Both the position numbers and the translations under genes were made by a program. This document shows positions 39,226 to 48,457 of a stretch of DNA of 64,000 nucleotides, piece after piece. How positions within the stretch are numbered: the stretch's first letter is position 1; each line of letters opens with the position of its first letter. The notes beneath the pieces were generated by a model. That model was not told the DNA's origin. It searched no databases and worked only from the letters and a program-made list of their open reading frames with translations. Source of the DNA: Kribbella amoyensis (GTDB lineage: Bacteria > Actinomycetota > Actinomycetes > Propionibacteriales > Kribbellaceae); assembly GCF_007828865.1 (NCBI RefSeq), contig NZ_VIVK01000001.1, positions 992,001 through 1,056,000 on the forward strand, in the 5' to 3' direction.

Positions 39226-42147
39226 ATGCAGACCCATGCGCCTGGAGTGGTCGGCAGGGACGGGGAGATCGACCACCTCGGCCGCCTGCTGACGTCCGCG
39301 CGCGTGAGTCGCGGCGGTGCGGTCTTCCTGGTCGGCGAACCGGGGATCGGCAAGAGCCGGCTTGCCGCGGTCGCCACCACCGACGCGCTCGACCACTCGA
39401 TGGTGACCCTGCGCGGCCGGGTCGGCGCGCTCGGGACGACGGTCGCGTTCCGCCCGTTCGCGGAGGCGTTGCTGTCGCTGATCCGGCGCGGCGAGATGCC
39501 GGCGCCGGACAGCCTCGGCCCGTACCGGCGGGTGCTCGCGCGGCTGGTCCCGGACTGGGAGGACGGCGTGGGTCCGGAAACGGCCACCTCGGCCGTGGTC
39601 CTGGGCGAGGCCGTGCTGCGGTTGCTCGGCCTGGTCGGTCGCGGCCGCGGCTGCCTGCTGGTGCTGGAGGACCTGCACGCCGCCGACCCCGAGACGCTGG
39701 CCGTGATCGAGTACCTGCTCGACAACCTGGAGGATCAGCCGATCGCGCTGGTCGCCACCACCCGGTCGGACCGTTGCCGCGCCACCGAGCTCGCCCAGCT
39801 GGCCGACCGGCGCGGCACCGCCGAGATCCTCGAACTTCCGCCGCTCGGGCCCGACGACGTCCGCGCCCTGGCCGCGGACCGGCTCGATGTCGCGGCCGCC
39901 GAGGTGCCGGACCAACTGGCCGAGCGGCTGTGGTCGGACAGTGCCGGGATCCCCTTCATCGTCGAGGAACTGCTGCAGGAGGCGAGCCGGTCGGGTCAGT
40001 TGCTGGCCGGGGCCGACGGCAAGCTCCAGGTCGTCGACGACCTGCGGATGGCGGTCCCGGATGCCGTTGTCCGCAGCATCAGCAGCCGGACCGAACAGCT
40101 CAGCCCCGAGTCGCGGGAGTTGCTGATCCTGGCCGCCGTGATCGGTCACCGGTTTCCGCTCAGCGTGGTCCGGCAGGCGAGCGCGATCGACGAACGGCAA
40201 CTGCTCGCCACCTTGCGCGCCGGCCTCGCGGCCCAGCTGGTCGGGCCCGACGAGCCGGTGCCGGACTGGTACGCGTTCCGGCATCCGCTGACCGCCGAGG
40301 CGTTGCTGGCCGGGCTCAACCCGACCGAACGGGCCGCGCTCGCCCGCCGGTGCGCGGACGCGATCGAGACCCTGCACCCGGGTCTGCCGGGCGACTGGAA
40401 GCCGATGATGGCCGAGCTGGCCCAGGCCGGCGGCGACTGCGTCCGGGCCGGGACGTTGTTCGCCGAGACGGGCCGCCGGTCGTTCGACGAGGGCTCGATG
40501 GGGTCCGCGGTCGAACTGCTCGACCGCGCGTACACCTTGCTCACCGAGCACCAGGACGTCACCTACCGGGCCGGTGTCCTGGACTCGCTCTACCTCGCGC
40601 TCGGTGAGACCGGGCAGTTCGACCACCCGCTGGCCCGGCCGGAGACGATCGACGACCTGGCCGGGCGCGGACTCGAGATCCGCCGGGTGGCCGCGTTGCA
40701 CGTCCAGCTGGCCGGTGTCGAGCACATGGCCGGCCGCTGGTCCTCGGCCGCGACCCACGTCGCCACCGCGCGCTCGCTGCTCGGCCACGACGCGGCCGAC
40801 GAGGACCTGGCCCCTCTGGACGCGATGGCGGCCGCGCTCGAACTCACCCGGACCAGCCCGGGCCGGTTGAAGTCGGCGGCCGCGCTGGCCACCCGGGCCG
40901 CCGAGGCCGCCGAACGCGCCCGGCTGCCGAAGGTCGCGGTGGACGCCTGGCAGTTGCTCGGCATCCTGTCCCGCGAGCACGACCTGGACCGCTCGATCGA
41001 GTACTTCCGGCGCGCCCGCCAGGTCGCCGCCGAGCACAACCTCGGCCTGCAACGGGTCACCTCGCACATCTTCCAGGCCGGCTCGATGTGCCTGGCCGAC
41101 GGTGGCGTCGAGGAGCTGGAACGCGCCCGCAAGCAGGCCCTGCGGATCGGCGCCATCCCGAGCGCGTACGAGGTCGACGGGGTGCTCGCCCAGCAGGCGA
41201 TCTTCCGGTCCGAGTACGCCGAGGCGGCGACCATGATCGAGGAGTGCCTCGAGGTCACCCGGCGGCTCAAGCTCAGCCGCGGCGCGCCGTACGTACTGGT
41301 GACGAAGGCGATCCTGGCCGGGCACCAGGGCCGGCGGACCGCGATGGAGCAGACCCTCACGGAGCTGGCCGCGTACGGCGAACGCGCGTCGCACGAGCTG
41401 CCGTTGTCGTACGGGCTGGCCCGCACGTTCTGCGCGTTGCTGGAGGACAACCGGGAGCTGGCCGAGTCCGAGATGGCCCAGGCACTCGCGTACGACGCGC
41501 AGAACCCGACCACGTTCCACATGTCCGGCAAGCACGGACTCGGGCTGCTGCTCGGCGTCCTGGCCGGGCGGAACGGCTGGGCCCACTTCGAGGTGGTCAC
41601 CGCGACGGCGGCCAGCGGGATGCGATGGAACCGGCAGTTCGTCCAATGGGCGCACGCGATCCTGCTCGGCCGCGACGGCCGGCTGGGCGAGGCGGCCGCG
41701 ATGGTCGAGCTCGCGCTGGAGACGTCGTCGCTGTACCCGATGGCCCGGCACCTCGGGCTGCGGCTGGTCGCCGAGCCCGCGGCCGCGGACGGCTGGGGCG
41801 ACCCGATCGCCTGGTTGCGGCAGGCCGAGGACTGGTTCCACCACGCCGAGGTACCCGCGGTCGCGAGTTCGTGCCGTGGCCTGCTCCGCCAGCTCGGTGC
41901 CACGGTCTCGCAGCGCCGCACCGGATCGGACCAGGTGCCCGCCCATCTCCGCCAGCTCGGCATCACCTCCCGCGAGTACGAGGTCTGCCTGCTGCTGGTG
42001 GACCGGATCGGGAACAAGTCGATCGCGTCGCGCCTGCACATCTCGCCCCGGACCGTGGAGAAACACGTGGCGAGTCTGATGACCAAGACCCGGCAGCCGG
42101 ACCGCGAGGCGCTCAGCAGCTTCGCCAGGACGGTATTGCAGGACTGA
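39226..42147 (+). CDS. Large LuxR-family ATPase regulator (LAL type)
   Basis: A 973-residue regulator. The N-terminal AAA/STAND ATPase has Walker A GEPGIGKSRL (Lys43) and Walker B CLLVLEDLHAADPET (about 144-158). The middle is helical TPR-like (about 330-880). The last 60 residues are a LuxR helix-turn-helix (ITSREYEVCLLL ... NKSIASRLHISPRTVEKHVASLM). Proteins of this MalT/LAL design respond to small ligands, bind ATP, and activate pathway genes, often of secondary metabolism. The position directly after the lanM-peptide genes and the shared AACGyTTGCT motif suggest it controls them. ATG at 39226; no strong ribosome site, though AAAGTTTGCAGG lies just upstream. Confidence 0.87.
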   Translation: MQTHAPGVVGRDGEIDHLGRLLTSARVSRGGAVFLVGEPGIGKSRLAAVATTDALDHSMVTLRGRVGALGTTVAFRPFAEALLSLIRRGEMPAPDSLGPYRRVLARLVPDWEDGVGPETATSAVVLGEAVLRLLGLVGRGRGCLLVLEDLHAADPETLAVIEYLLDNLEDQPIALVATTRSDRCRATELAQLADRRGTAEILELPPLGPDDVRALAADRLDVAAAEVPDQLAERLWSDSAGIPFIVEELLQEASRSGQLLAGADGKLQVVDDLRMAVPDAVVRSISSRTEQLSPESRELLILAAVIGHRFPLSVVRQASAIDERQLLATLRAGLAAQLVGPDEPVPDWYAFRHPLTAEALLAGLNPTERAALARRCADAIETLHPGLPGDWKPMMAELAQAGGDCVRAGTLFAETGRRSFDEGSMGSAVELLDRAYTLLTEHQDVTYRAGVLDSLYLALGETGQFDHPLARPETIDDLAGRGLEIRRVAALHVQLAGVEHMAGRWSSAATHVATARSLLGHDAADEDLAPLDAMAAALELTRTSPGRLKSAAALATRAAEAAERARLPKVAVDAWQLLGILSREHDLDRSIEYFRRARQVAAEHNLGLQRVTSHIFQAGSMCLADGGVEELERARKQALRIGAIPSAYEVDGVLAQQAIFRSEYAEAATMIEECLEVTRRLKLSRGAPYVLVTKAILAGHQGRRTAMEQTLTELAAYGERASHELPLSYGLARTFCALLEDNRELAESEMAQALAYDAQNPTTFHMSGKHGLGLLLGVLAGRNGWAHFEVVTATAASGMRWNRQFVQWAHAILLGRDGRLGEAAAMVELALETSSLYPMARHLGLRLVAEPAAADGWGDPIAWLRQAEDWFHHAEVPAVASSCRGLLRQLGATVSQRRTGSDQVPAHLRQLGITSREYEVCLLLVDRIGNKSIASRLHISPRTVEKHVASLMTKTRQPDREALSSFARTVLQD

Positions 42148-42289
42148 TTCCGGTGGCCACGCGTGTACGGGGAGCGAGGACGGCCGGACAGTGATAGTTG
42201 TCGACTCACGAATACTTCCGGGGACCGCCCGTTCCGGTGTCGGGTGACGCGCGGAGCGATCGAGGTCGCGGCGCACGGGACCGGTTAAT

Positions 42290-42334
42290 TTATGAACGCT
42301 CGCTTTCTATATAGACTGCGCAGTGGCAAGCGAG
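42290..42334. promoter_or_regulatory. AT-rich promoter/operator of the ROK gene
   Basis: An unusually AT-rich patch (TTAATTTATGAACG ... TTTCTATATAGA) with a TATATA core at 42308-42313 precedes the ROK gene. CTCGCTT (42299-42305) and AAGCGAG (42328-42334) form an inverted repeat around the TATATA, a good candidate operator for autoregulation. Confidence 0.5.
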
Positions 42335-42350
42335 TGGCAAGGGGTCGGAC

Positions 42351-43580
42351 ATGGGCAAGGGAACGGTCGGCGGCGGCGGAACGACGATGCTGCGGCGGAT
42401 CAACGTCGCGGCGGTGCTGGACGCGGTCCGGCGATCCGCCCCTGCGCCGCTGCGGGTCGCCGAACTGGTCGAGCGGACCGGCCTGGCCAGGCCGACCGTC
42501 GCGCAGGCCGTCGACGAGCTGCTCGACGCGGGCTGGCTGCAGCAGCACGGCCCGGACTCCGCGGACCGCTCGCTCGGCCGTCCGGCCATCCGGGTCTCGC
42601 TGCGCGGCCGGGCCGCGCCGGTGCTCGGTCTCGACGTCGGCCCGCACCGGGTCACCGTCGGCGTCTCCGACCTGGCCGGCCGCAAGCTCTCGCTGGTCCG
42701 CCGGTCCGGGCCGGGCTGGAGCGCGCAGGAACTGCTCGGCGTCATCAGCGAGGTGATCACCGAGGCGCTGGCCGAGGCCGAGGTCCCGGCCGAGGACGTC
42801 GCTGCCGCGGTCGCCGCCAGTCCCGGCATCGTGGACGAGCACACCGGCCGGGTCCAGCTGGTCCCCAGCGTGCCGGGCTGGTCATCGATCGACCTGGTCA
42901 AGCACGTCCGCAGCCTGCTCGACTGCCCGGTGATGCTGGACAACGACGCCAACCTGGCCGCCCTCGCGATCGCGGCCGCCCGCGGTGGGACCGGCACGCT
43001 GCTCGCGGTCCAGTGGGGTGAACGCCTCGGCGCCGGCATCGTGATCGACGGCCGGCTGCACCGCGGCACCGGCGCGGCCGGCGAGATCGGCTTCATCGCG
43101 ACCGCACCCGACGACGTGATCAACCCCGAGGACAGCCGCGGCCCGCTGGAGCGCGCGGTCGGCTCCGAGGCGATCGCGGCGCTCGGCCGGCAGGCGGTCA
43201 TCGACCACCCGGACTCCCGGCTGGCCGAGCTCGGCCGGGACCAGCTCGACACCGCCGACGTCTTCGCCGCGGCCGCCGAGCGCGACCCGGTCGCCCAGGC
43301 CGTGGTCCAGCAGGTGGCCGCCGCCTTCGCCCGTGCGCTCGCTCCGGCGGTGCTGGTGCTCGACCCGACGGCCGTGGTCATCGGTGGTGGCGTGGCCCGG
43401 GCCGGCGCGGTCCTGCTCGACGCGATCTCCGACCAGCTCCGGCTGCTCACGCTGAACCACCCGAAGCTCGAGCTGTCCGCGCTCGCCGAGGACGCCGTCG
43501 TCACGGGTGCGATGCGGATGGCGCTCGACGAGGTCTGGCAGCGCAAGCTCCCGACGCCCGCGTTGACCACCTCGGCCTGA
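42351..43580 (+). CDS. ROK-family transcriptional regulator
   Basis: A 409-residue repressor: winged helix-turn-helix (about 13-75, RINVAAVLDAVRRSAPAPLRVAELVERTGLARPTVAQAVDELL) fused to a ROK sugar-kinase-like domain (about 85-400). The phosphate-binding GLDVGPHRVTVGV and the acidic DNDANLAAL motif, which holds the catalytic Asp of kinases, are intact. The zinc motif CxCGxxGCxE of ROK proteins is missing: after GEIGFIA comes an acidic loop without Cys. The ligand is probably a sugar or sugar phosphate. ATG at 42351 follows AAGGGG. No transport or sugar gene is adjacent, so the target is unknown apart from likely autoregulation. Confidence 0.87.
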   Translation: MGKGTVGGGGTTMLRRINVAAVLDAVRRSAPAPLRVAELVERTGLARPTVAQAVDELLDAGWLQQHGPDSADRSLGRPAIRVSLRGRAAPVLGLDVGPHRVTVGVSDLAGRKLSLVRRSGPGWSAQELLGVISEVITEALAEAEVPAEDVAAAVAASPGIVDEHTGRVQLVPSVPGWSSIDLVKHVRSLLDCPVMLDNDANLAALAIAAARGGTGTLLAVQWGERLGAGIVIDGRLHRGTGAAGEIGFIATAPDDVINPEDSRGPLERAVGSEAIAALGRQAVIDHPDSRLAELGRDQLDTADVFAAAAERDPVAQAVVQQVAAAFARALAPAVLVLDPTAVVIGGGVARAGAVLLDAISDQLRLLTLNHPKLELSALAEDAVVTGAMRMALDEVWQRKLPTPALTTSA

Positions 43581-43820
43581 TCCCGAGGCTCCTGACCGCG
43601 AGTGCGCCCCGAGCACCCGGTGCGTCCGGACAACGGTGCGCCGGAACAGGCCCCTCATCCCATTCCGGCGCTGCTCGCCCCACCGTCGGGCATGGACCTT
43701 GCGGCCCAACCTCCCCAGGGCGCCCCGGTGTCCCGCGTTCCACGGAGTGAAACCCCTCGGTTTCTGGCTGCATAACTTGTGCAACGGTTTGCTCGCAGCC
43801 GCCGCGGGCACCTCTGAGTC

Positions 43821-44306
43821 ATGACCACGTGGACAGAGAGTCGCCCCGTCCGCAGTGCCGGTGTCCTGGTGTTGCTCGTCGGCGCGGTCGCCGTGGCCGC
43901 GTTGATCGGCGTCGTCGGCGTCTCCGGCACCGCCGAGCGGTACCAGAGCCTGGCGCAACCCGGCTGGGCACCGCCGAGCTGGGTCTTCGGCCCGGTCTGG
44001 ACCGTGCTCTACGGCATGATCGCGGTCAGCGGCTGGCTGGTCTGGCGGCAGGTCGGCTGGGGCCGCGAGCTCGTACCGTTCGCCGTGCAACTGGTCCTCA
44101 ACGCGGCCTGGACCCCGTTGTTCTTCGGCGCCGGGGCGATGGGGATCGCGCTGATCGAGATCGTCGTGCTCTGGTTCGCGATCGGGTGGACCGTGCTGAC
44201 CTTCTGGCGGGTTCGCCGCGCGGCCGCGGTCCTCCTGCTGCCTTACTGGGCGTGGACCACGTTCGCCACCGCGCTCAATGCGGCTGTGTGGTGGCTGAAT
44301 CGGTAA
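43821..44306 (+). CDS. tspO: TspO/MBR-family membrane protein
   Basis: A 161-residue protein with five hydrophobic helices. TspO hallmarks are the QPGWAPPSWVFGPVWTVLYGMIAVSGWLVWR segment (about residues 42-72) and LNAAWTPLFFGAGAMGIALIEI. The family binds tetrapyrroles and is implicated in porphyrin handling and stress signalling. The N-terminal 12 residues are extra and polar. The 3' end overlaps the convergent hydrolase gene by 32 bases. The 240 bases upstream contain no recognisable operator. Confidence 0.88.
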   Translation: MTTWTESRPVRSAGVLVLLVGAVAVAALIGVVGVSGTAERYQSLAQPGWAPPSWVFGPVWTVLYGMIAVSGWLVWRQVGWGRELVPFAVQLVLNAAWTPLFFGAGAMGIALIEIVVLWFAIGWTVLTFWRVRRAAAVLLLPYWAWTTFATALNAAVWWLNR

Positions 44307-45042
44307 CCGCCGCGGCGATCGCGTCCGGCCGGTCCAGGTGCACCAGATGCGCGGAATCCGCCAGGACCCGGAGCTCGGCGCCGAGCGCGTCCGCCAACCG
44401 TCGCTGCGCCGCCAGCCAGCGGGCGGCCGTGAACCGTGACGATCCCCCGGTCGCGACCAGCACGACGACCGGCACCACCGGGGTGAGCGCGAGCTTGCCG
44501 ACCTCGCGGGCCAGCACCCAGCTCTCGGTCAGCTCCCGCCAGAACAGCAGCCACGAGGACGCCGTCCCGTACCGTGCCCGGGCGGTTGCTTTGGGCAAGA
44601 GATCGCGATCGGCCACGCTGAGCAGACGGACCAGCAGCCGGCGCGCCGCCGGACCCGCCAGCGTCGGCAGCCCGAACCGGCCCGCGGTCGTGAGCATCCA
44701 CCGCATCACCTGGTCACCCCGCGTCCCCGGATGGAACCAGGGCAGCCCGGTCTCGGTGGTCAGGCTGGTGTCGACCAGGATCAAGCGTTCGACCTGATCC
44801 GGGTGCAGCAACGCCCAGCGCAGCGCCGCCAGACCACCGATCGAGTGGCCGATCAGCCCGATCCGGCCGGCCGGTGAACCCGTTGCCGCCAGCAACTCGG
44901 CCGGGGCCGAGGTGACCGGGGTCCGCCACGGATCCAGCACCCGGACGTCCTCGGTGGGCAACAGCGTGGCGAGCTGGGAGAACTCCTCAGGCGTCTCCCC
45001 GAGTCCGGGCAGGACGATCCAGGGCAACCGGGCGGCGGTCAT
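44275..45042 (-). CDS. Alpha/beta hydrolase
   Basis: A 255-residue serine hydrolase. The oxyanion region is WIVLPGLGETPEEF near the start, the nucleophile elbow is GLIGHSIGG (about residues 83-91), and the catalytic His is in DSAHLVHLDRPD near the end, with an Asp upstream. The helical lid spans about 115-190. Cytosolic; substrate unknown. Start ATG at 45042 is preferred to the extended frame from 45069. It is divergent from lysX with a 64-base promoter gap. Confidence 0.8.
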   Translation of the reverse strand: MTAARLPWIVLPGLGETPEEFSQLATLLPTEDVRVLDPWRTPVTSAPAELLAATGSPAGRIGLIGHSIGGLAALRWALLHPDQVERLILVDTSLTTETGLPWFHPGTRGDQVMRWMLTTAGRFGLPTLAGPAARRLLVRLLSVADRDLLPKATARARYGTASSWLLFWRELTESWVLAREVGKLALTPVVPVVVLVATGGSSRFTAARWLAAQRRLADALGAELRVLADSAHLVHLDRPDAIAAAVTDSATTQPH

Positions 45043-45106
45043 GTCAGCCAGGGTCGCACAGCCTGCCAAGCCCGCGCCCGGGCGTCGAGAGTGGGATGAT
45101 CACACC

Positions 45107-48100
45107 GTGTCAGCGGAACGGGTGATCCCGAAGTGGCAGCAGCACGCGGCCGGTTGGGTGGCCCGGGCCGTCGTGTTCGCGGCGGTCTGGTCGTTCGTCG
45201 CGGTCCCGCTGCACCTGATCGCGCCGGAGCTGGTCCGGCACGTCGAGACCGCGATCAACTTCCTCGGCGTCCCGGCCGGCCACACCTTCCTCTCCGCGGT
45301 CTATCTCGCCGTCGTCGGCAGCGCGCTGCTCCGGGGCAAGCGGGCCGCGTTGCTGTGGGTGCTCTGGGTGTTCGAGGGCCTGGCGGTGGTCACGCAGCTG
45401 GCCACGCTCGGCTTCATCAGCGTGCAGATCGCCTACCCGAACGACCCCGACCTGATCGCCGAGGTCGGCCACGCCTCGGTCGGCGACCTCGAGGTCGGGA
45501 TCGCCCGCGTGGTCGTGCCGTTGCTGCTGATCGTGCTGCTGTGGAAGATCCGCGGCAGCTTCCCGGCCCGGCTCGCGCCCGGAACCCGGCGGCTCGCGAT
45601 CGGCACCCTGGTCACCGGCCTGCTGATCTCGGTCGCGGTGAGCATCATGCTGACCCAGCTCTTCCCGCACACCCTGCAGGGCCAGCGGGAGAAGATCGGC
45701 TGGGCGGTCATCGCCGCGCTCGGCCAGAGCCGGGCCCGGATGGGGTCCGGGCACGAGGGCCACAACTGGGTCGGGCTGGCGGTCGGCTTCCTGTCCGCCG
45801 CCTCGCTGGTACTGGCGTTCTGGATCTTCCTCCGCTCGGTCCGCCGGGTCCGGTACCTGAGCCAGACCGAGGAACTGCAGGTCCGCCGGCTGCTGCTCCG
45901 GGCCGGCGAACGCGACAGCCTCGGGTACTTCGCCACCCGGCGCGACAAGGCGGTCGTCTTCTCCCCCGACAACAACGCCGCGATCGCGTACCGGGTGGTC
46001 AACGGGGTCAGCCTGGCCAGCGGGGACCCGCTCGGTGATCCCGCGGCCTGGCCCGGCGCGATCAACCGCTGGCTGACCGAGGCACGGACGTACGGCTGGT
46101 CCCCGGCGGTGCTGTCGGCCGGTGAGGAGGCGGCGCACGCGTACGTCGACGCCGGGTTGCGCGCGCTCGCGATGGGGGACGAGGCGATCATCGACGTCGC
46201 CGACTTCACCCTCGAGGGCCGGACGATGCGCCCGGTCCGGCAGGCGGTCACCCGGGCCCAGCGCGCCGGGTACCACGCCGAGGTGGTCCGGCACGGCGAC
46301 CTGTCCCCGGCGACGCTCGCGGAGTACGTCCGGCTGGCCGAGCAGTGGCGGGGTGCCCGGACGGAACGCGGGTTCTCGATGGCGCTCGGGCGGCTCGGCG
46401 ACCCGGCCGACGCGCGATGCGTGATGGTGATCGCGCGGGACACCGACGGTACGGTGCGCGGGCTGCTCTCGTTCGTCCCGTGGGGTGTGCGCGGGGTCTC
46501 GCTGGACCTGATGCGGCGCGACCCGGACTCGGTGAACGGGTTGATGGAGTTCATGGTGACCGCGCTGGTGGACGCGTGCGGCGATCTCGGCGTACACCGG
46601 ATCTCGCTGAACTTCGCGATGTTCCGGGAGATCTTCAGCGACGCCGAGCGGGTCGGCGCCGGGCCGTTCCTACGGCTGACGAACGCCCTGCTGACCGCGG
46701 CCTCGCGGTTCTGGCAATTGGAGAGCCTCTACCTGTCGAACGAGAAGTACCTGCCGCGCTGGTCGCCCCGGCTGGTCTGCTACTCCCGCGGCGCGTCGCT
46801 GGCCCACGTACTGCTGGCCGCCGGGACCGCGGAGGGCTTCCTGCCGGCGCCGCGACCGTGGACCCGCGTGGACAGTACGGCGACCGCCGACCGGCACGCG
46901 ATCACGGTCGGCGACGGCGCCCAGTTCGCGGCGGCCGTGCACGAGCAGGAGAACGAGCTGCTCCGGCCGGCGCTCCCCGATCGCCATCTCACCGAGCAAG
47001 AACGGATCCGCCGCGGCAAGCTCACCGAATTGGTTGCTGCTGGCATCGACCCGTACCCGGTCACGGTGCCGCGGACCGAGACGCTGGAGCGGATCCGCGA
47101 GCTGTACCCGAACCTCCCCGCGGACCATCGGACCGGGCACGAGGTGTCGGTGACCGGCCGGGTGCTGCGGCTGCGGGATCACGGCGGCCTCGCGTTCGCG
47201 TCGTTGCAGGACGGCCTGGCCGAGTTGCAGGTGATGCTGTCCGCGCGGACCTGCGGCGAGCAGCAGCTGGCCGACTGGCGGCACTTCGTCGACATCGGCG
47301 ACCACGTCAGCGTCACCGGCGAGGTGGTCACCAGCCGCCGGGGTGAGTTGTCCGTCGACGCGACCGGCTGGCTGATCGCGGCCAAATGCCTGCATCCCCT
47401 GCCGGACAAGCGGAAAGGGTTCACCGATCCCGAGTCCCGGGTCCGGCAACGGCACCTGGACCTGGTGATGAACCCGGACTCGCTCCGGATGATGCGGCAG
47501 CGCAGTACCGCGGTACGGGCCCTGCGCAACGGATTCGAGAGCCGCGGCTTCATCGAGGTGGAGACCCCGATGCTGCAGGCCGTCCACGGCGGCGCGAACG
47601 CCCGGCCGTTCGTCACCCACATCAACGCCTACGACACCGACCTGTTCCTGCGGATCGCGCCGGAGCTGTTCCTCAAGCGGCTCGGGGTCGGCGGGCTGGG
47701 CAAGATCTTCGAGCTGAACCGGAACTTCCGCAACGAGGGCGCCGACGCGACCCACAACCCGGAGTTCACCTCGGTCGAGGCGTACCAGCCGTACGCCGAC
47801 TACCACGCGATGCGCGAGCTCACCCGGGACCTGCTGATCGAGACCGCGACCGCCGTCTTCGGCAAGCCGGTGGTGCAGCGGCCGGACGGCGAGCTGGACA
47901 TCTCCGGCGACTGGCCCGTCGTCACCGTGCACGACGCGGTCAGCCGGGCGACCGGCGTACCGGTGGACTCGGCGACCTCGGTCGAACGAGTTCGCGAGAT
48001 CTGCGCGGAGCACAACGTCCACGCGGGCTTCGAGCTGTCGGCCGGCGAGCTGGTCCTCGAGCTGTACGACGAGCTGGTCGAACCGCGGACCACGCTGCCG

Positions 48101-48454
48101 ACCTTCTACACCGACTTCCCGCTGGAGACGTCCCCGCTCACCCGGGTCCACCGGACCGATCCGCGACTGGCGGAGAGATGGGACCTGGTGGCGTTCGGCG
48201 CGGAGATCGGCACGGCGTACTCCGAGCTGGTGGACCCGGTCGAGCAACGCCGCCGCCTGACCGAGCAGTCGTTGAAGGCGGCCGCGGGCGACCCCGAGGC
48301 GATGTCGCTCGACGAGGACTTCCTCAGCGCCCTGGAGTACGCCCTGCCCCCGACCGGCGGCCTCGGCATCGGCGTCGACCGGGTGATGATGATGCTCACC
48401 GGCCAGAACATCCGCGCCACCCTCGCCTTCCCCTTCGTCCGCCCCCGCCCCTGA
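45107..48454 (+). CDS. lysX: Bifunctional lysylphosphatidylglycerol synthetase/lysyl-tRNA synthetase
   Basis: An 1115-residue fusion typical of actinobacteria. Residues about 1-240 contain the membrane helices, about 250-590 the MprF-like lysyltransferase domain (LGYFATRRDKAVVFS ... GVRGVSLDLMRRDPDSVNGLMEFMV), about 635-1110 a class II lysyl-tRNA synthetase with OB fold (VSVTGRVLRLRDHGGLAFASL), motif 2 (LNRNFRNEGADATHNPEFTSVE) and motif 3 (GLGIGVDRVMMML). It charges lysine to tRNA and transfers it to phosphatidylglycerol, reducing the negative surface charge and protecting against cationic peptides. GTG at 45107 is chosen at the start of the membrane domain. A housekeeping LysS is presumably elsewhere. 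Protection against the strain's own peptides is plausible but unproven. Confidence 0.93.
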   Translation: MSAERVIPKWQQHAAGWVARAVVFAAVWSFVAVPLHLIAPELVRHVETAINFLGVPAGHTFLSAVYLAVVGSALLRGKRAALLWVLWVFEGLAVVTQLATLGFISVQIAYPNDPDLIAEVGHASVGDLEVGIARVVVPLLLIVLLWKIRGSFPARLAPGTRRLAIGTLVTGLLISVAVSIMLTQLFPHTLQGQREKIGWAVIAALGQSRARMGSGHEGHNWVGLAVGFLSAASLVLAFWIFLRSVRRVRYLSQTEELQVRRLLLRAGERDSLGYFATRRDKAVVFSPDNNAAIAYRVVNGVSLASGDPLGDPAAWPGAINRWLTEARTYGWSPAVLSAGEEAAHAYVDAGLRALAMGDEAIIDVADFTLEGRTMRPVRQAVTRAQRAGYHAEVVRHGDLSPATLAEYVRLAEQWRGARTERGFSMALGRLGDPADARCVMVIARDTDGTVRGLLSFVPWGVRGVSLDLMRRDPDSVNGLMEFMVTALVDACGDLGVHRISLNFAMFREIFSDAERVGAGPFLRLTNALLTAASRFWQLESLYLSNEKYLPRWSPRLVCYSRGASLAHVLLAAGTAEGFLPAPRPWTRVDSTATADRHAITVGDGAQFAAAVHEQENELLRPALPDRHLTEQERIRRGKLTELVAAGIDPYPVTVPRTETLERIRELYPNLPADHRTGHEVSVTGRVLRLRDHGGLAFASLQDGLAELQVMLSARTCGEQQLADWRHFVDIGDHVSVTGEVVTSRRGELSVDATGWLIAAKCLHPLPDKRKGFTDPESRVRQRHLDLVMNPDSLRMMRQRSTAVRALRNGFESRGFIEVETPMLQAVHGGANARPFVTHINAYDTDLFLRIAPELFLKRLGVGGLGKIFELNRNFRNEGADATHNPEFTSVEAYQPYADYHAMRELTRDLLIETATAVFGKPVVQRPDGELDISGDWPVVTVHDAVSRATGVPVDSATSVERVREICAEHNVHAGFELSAGELVLELYDELVEPRTTLPTFYTDFPLETSPLTRVHRTDPRLAERWDLVAFGAEIGTAYSELVDPVEQRRRLTEQSLKAAAGDPEAMSLDEDFLSALEYALPPTGGLGIGVDRVMMMLTGQNIRATLAFPFVRPRP

Positions 48455-48457
48455 TCG

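Noticed and set aside
39211..42276. A 1021-codon open frame antisense to the LAL regulator
   Set aside because: The plus strand encodes clear Walker and LuxR motifs; the antisense product has shadow composition and no start signal.
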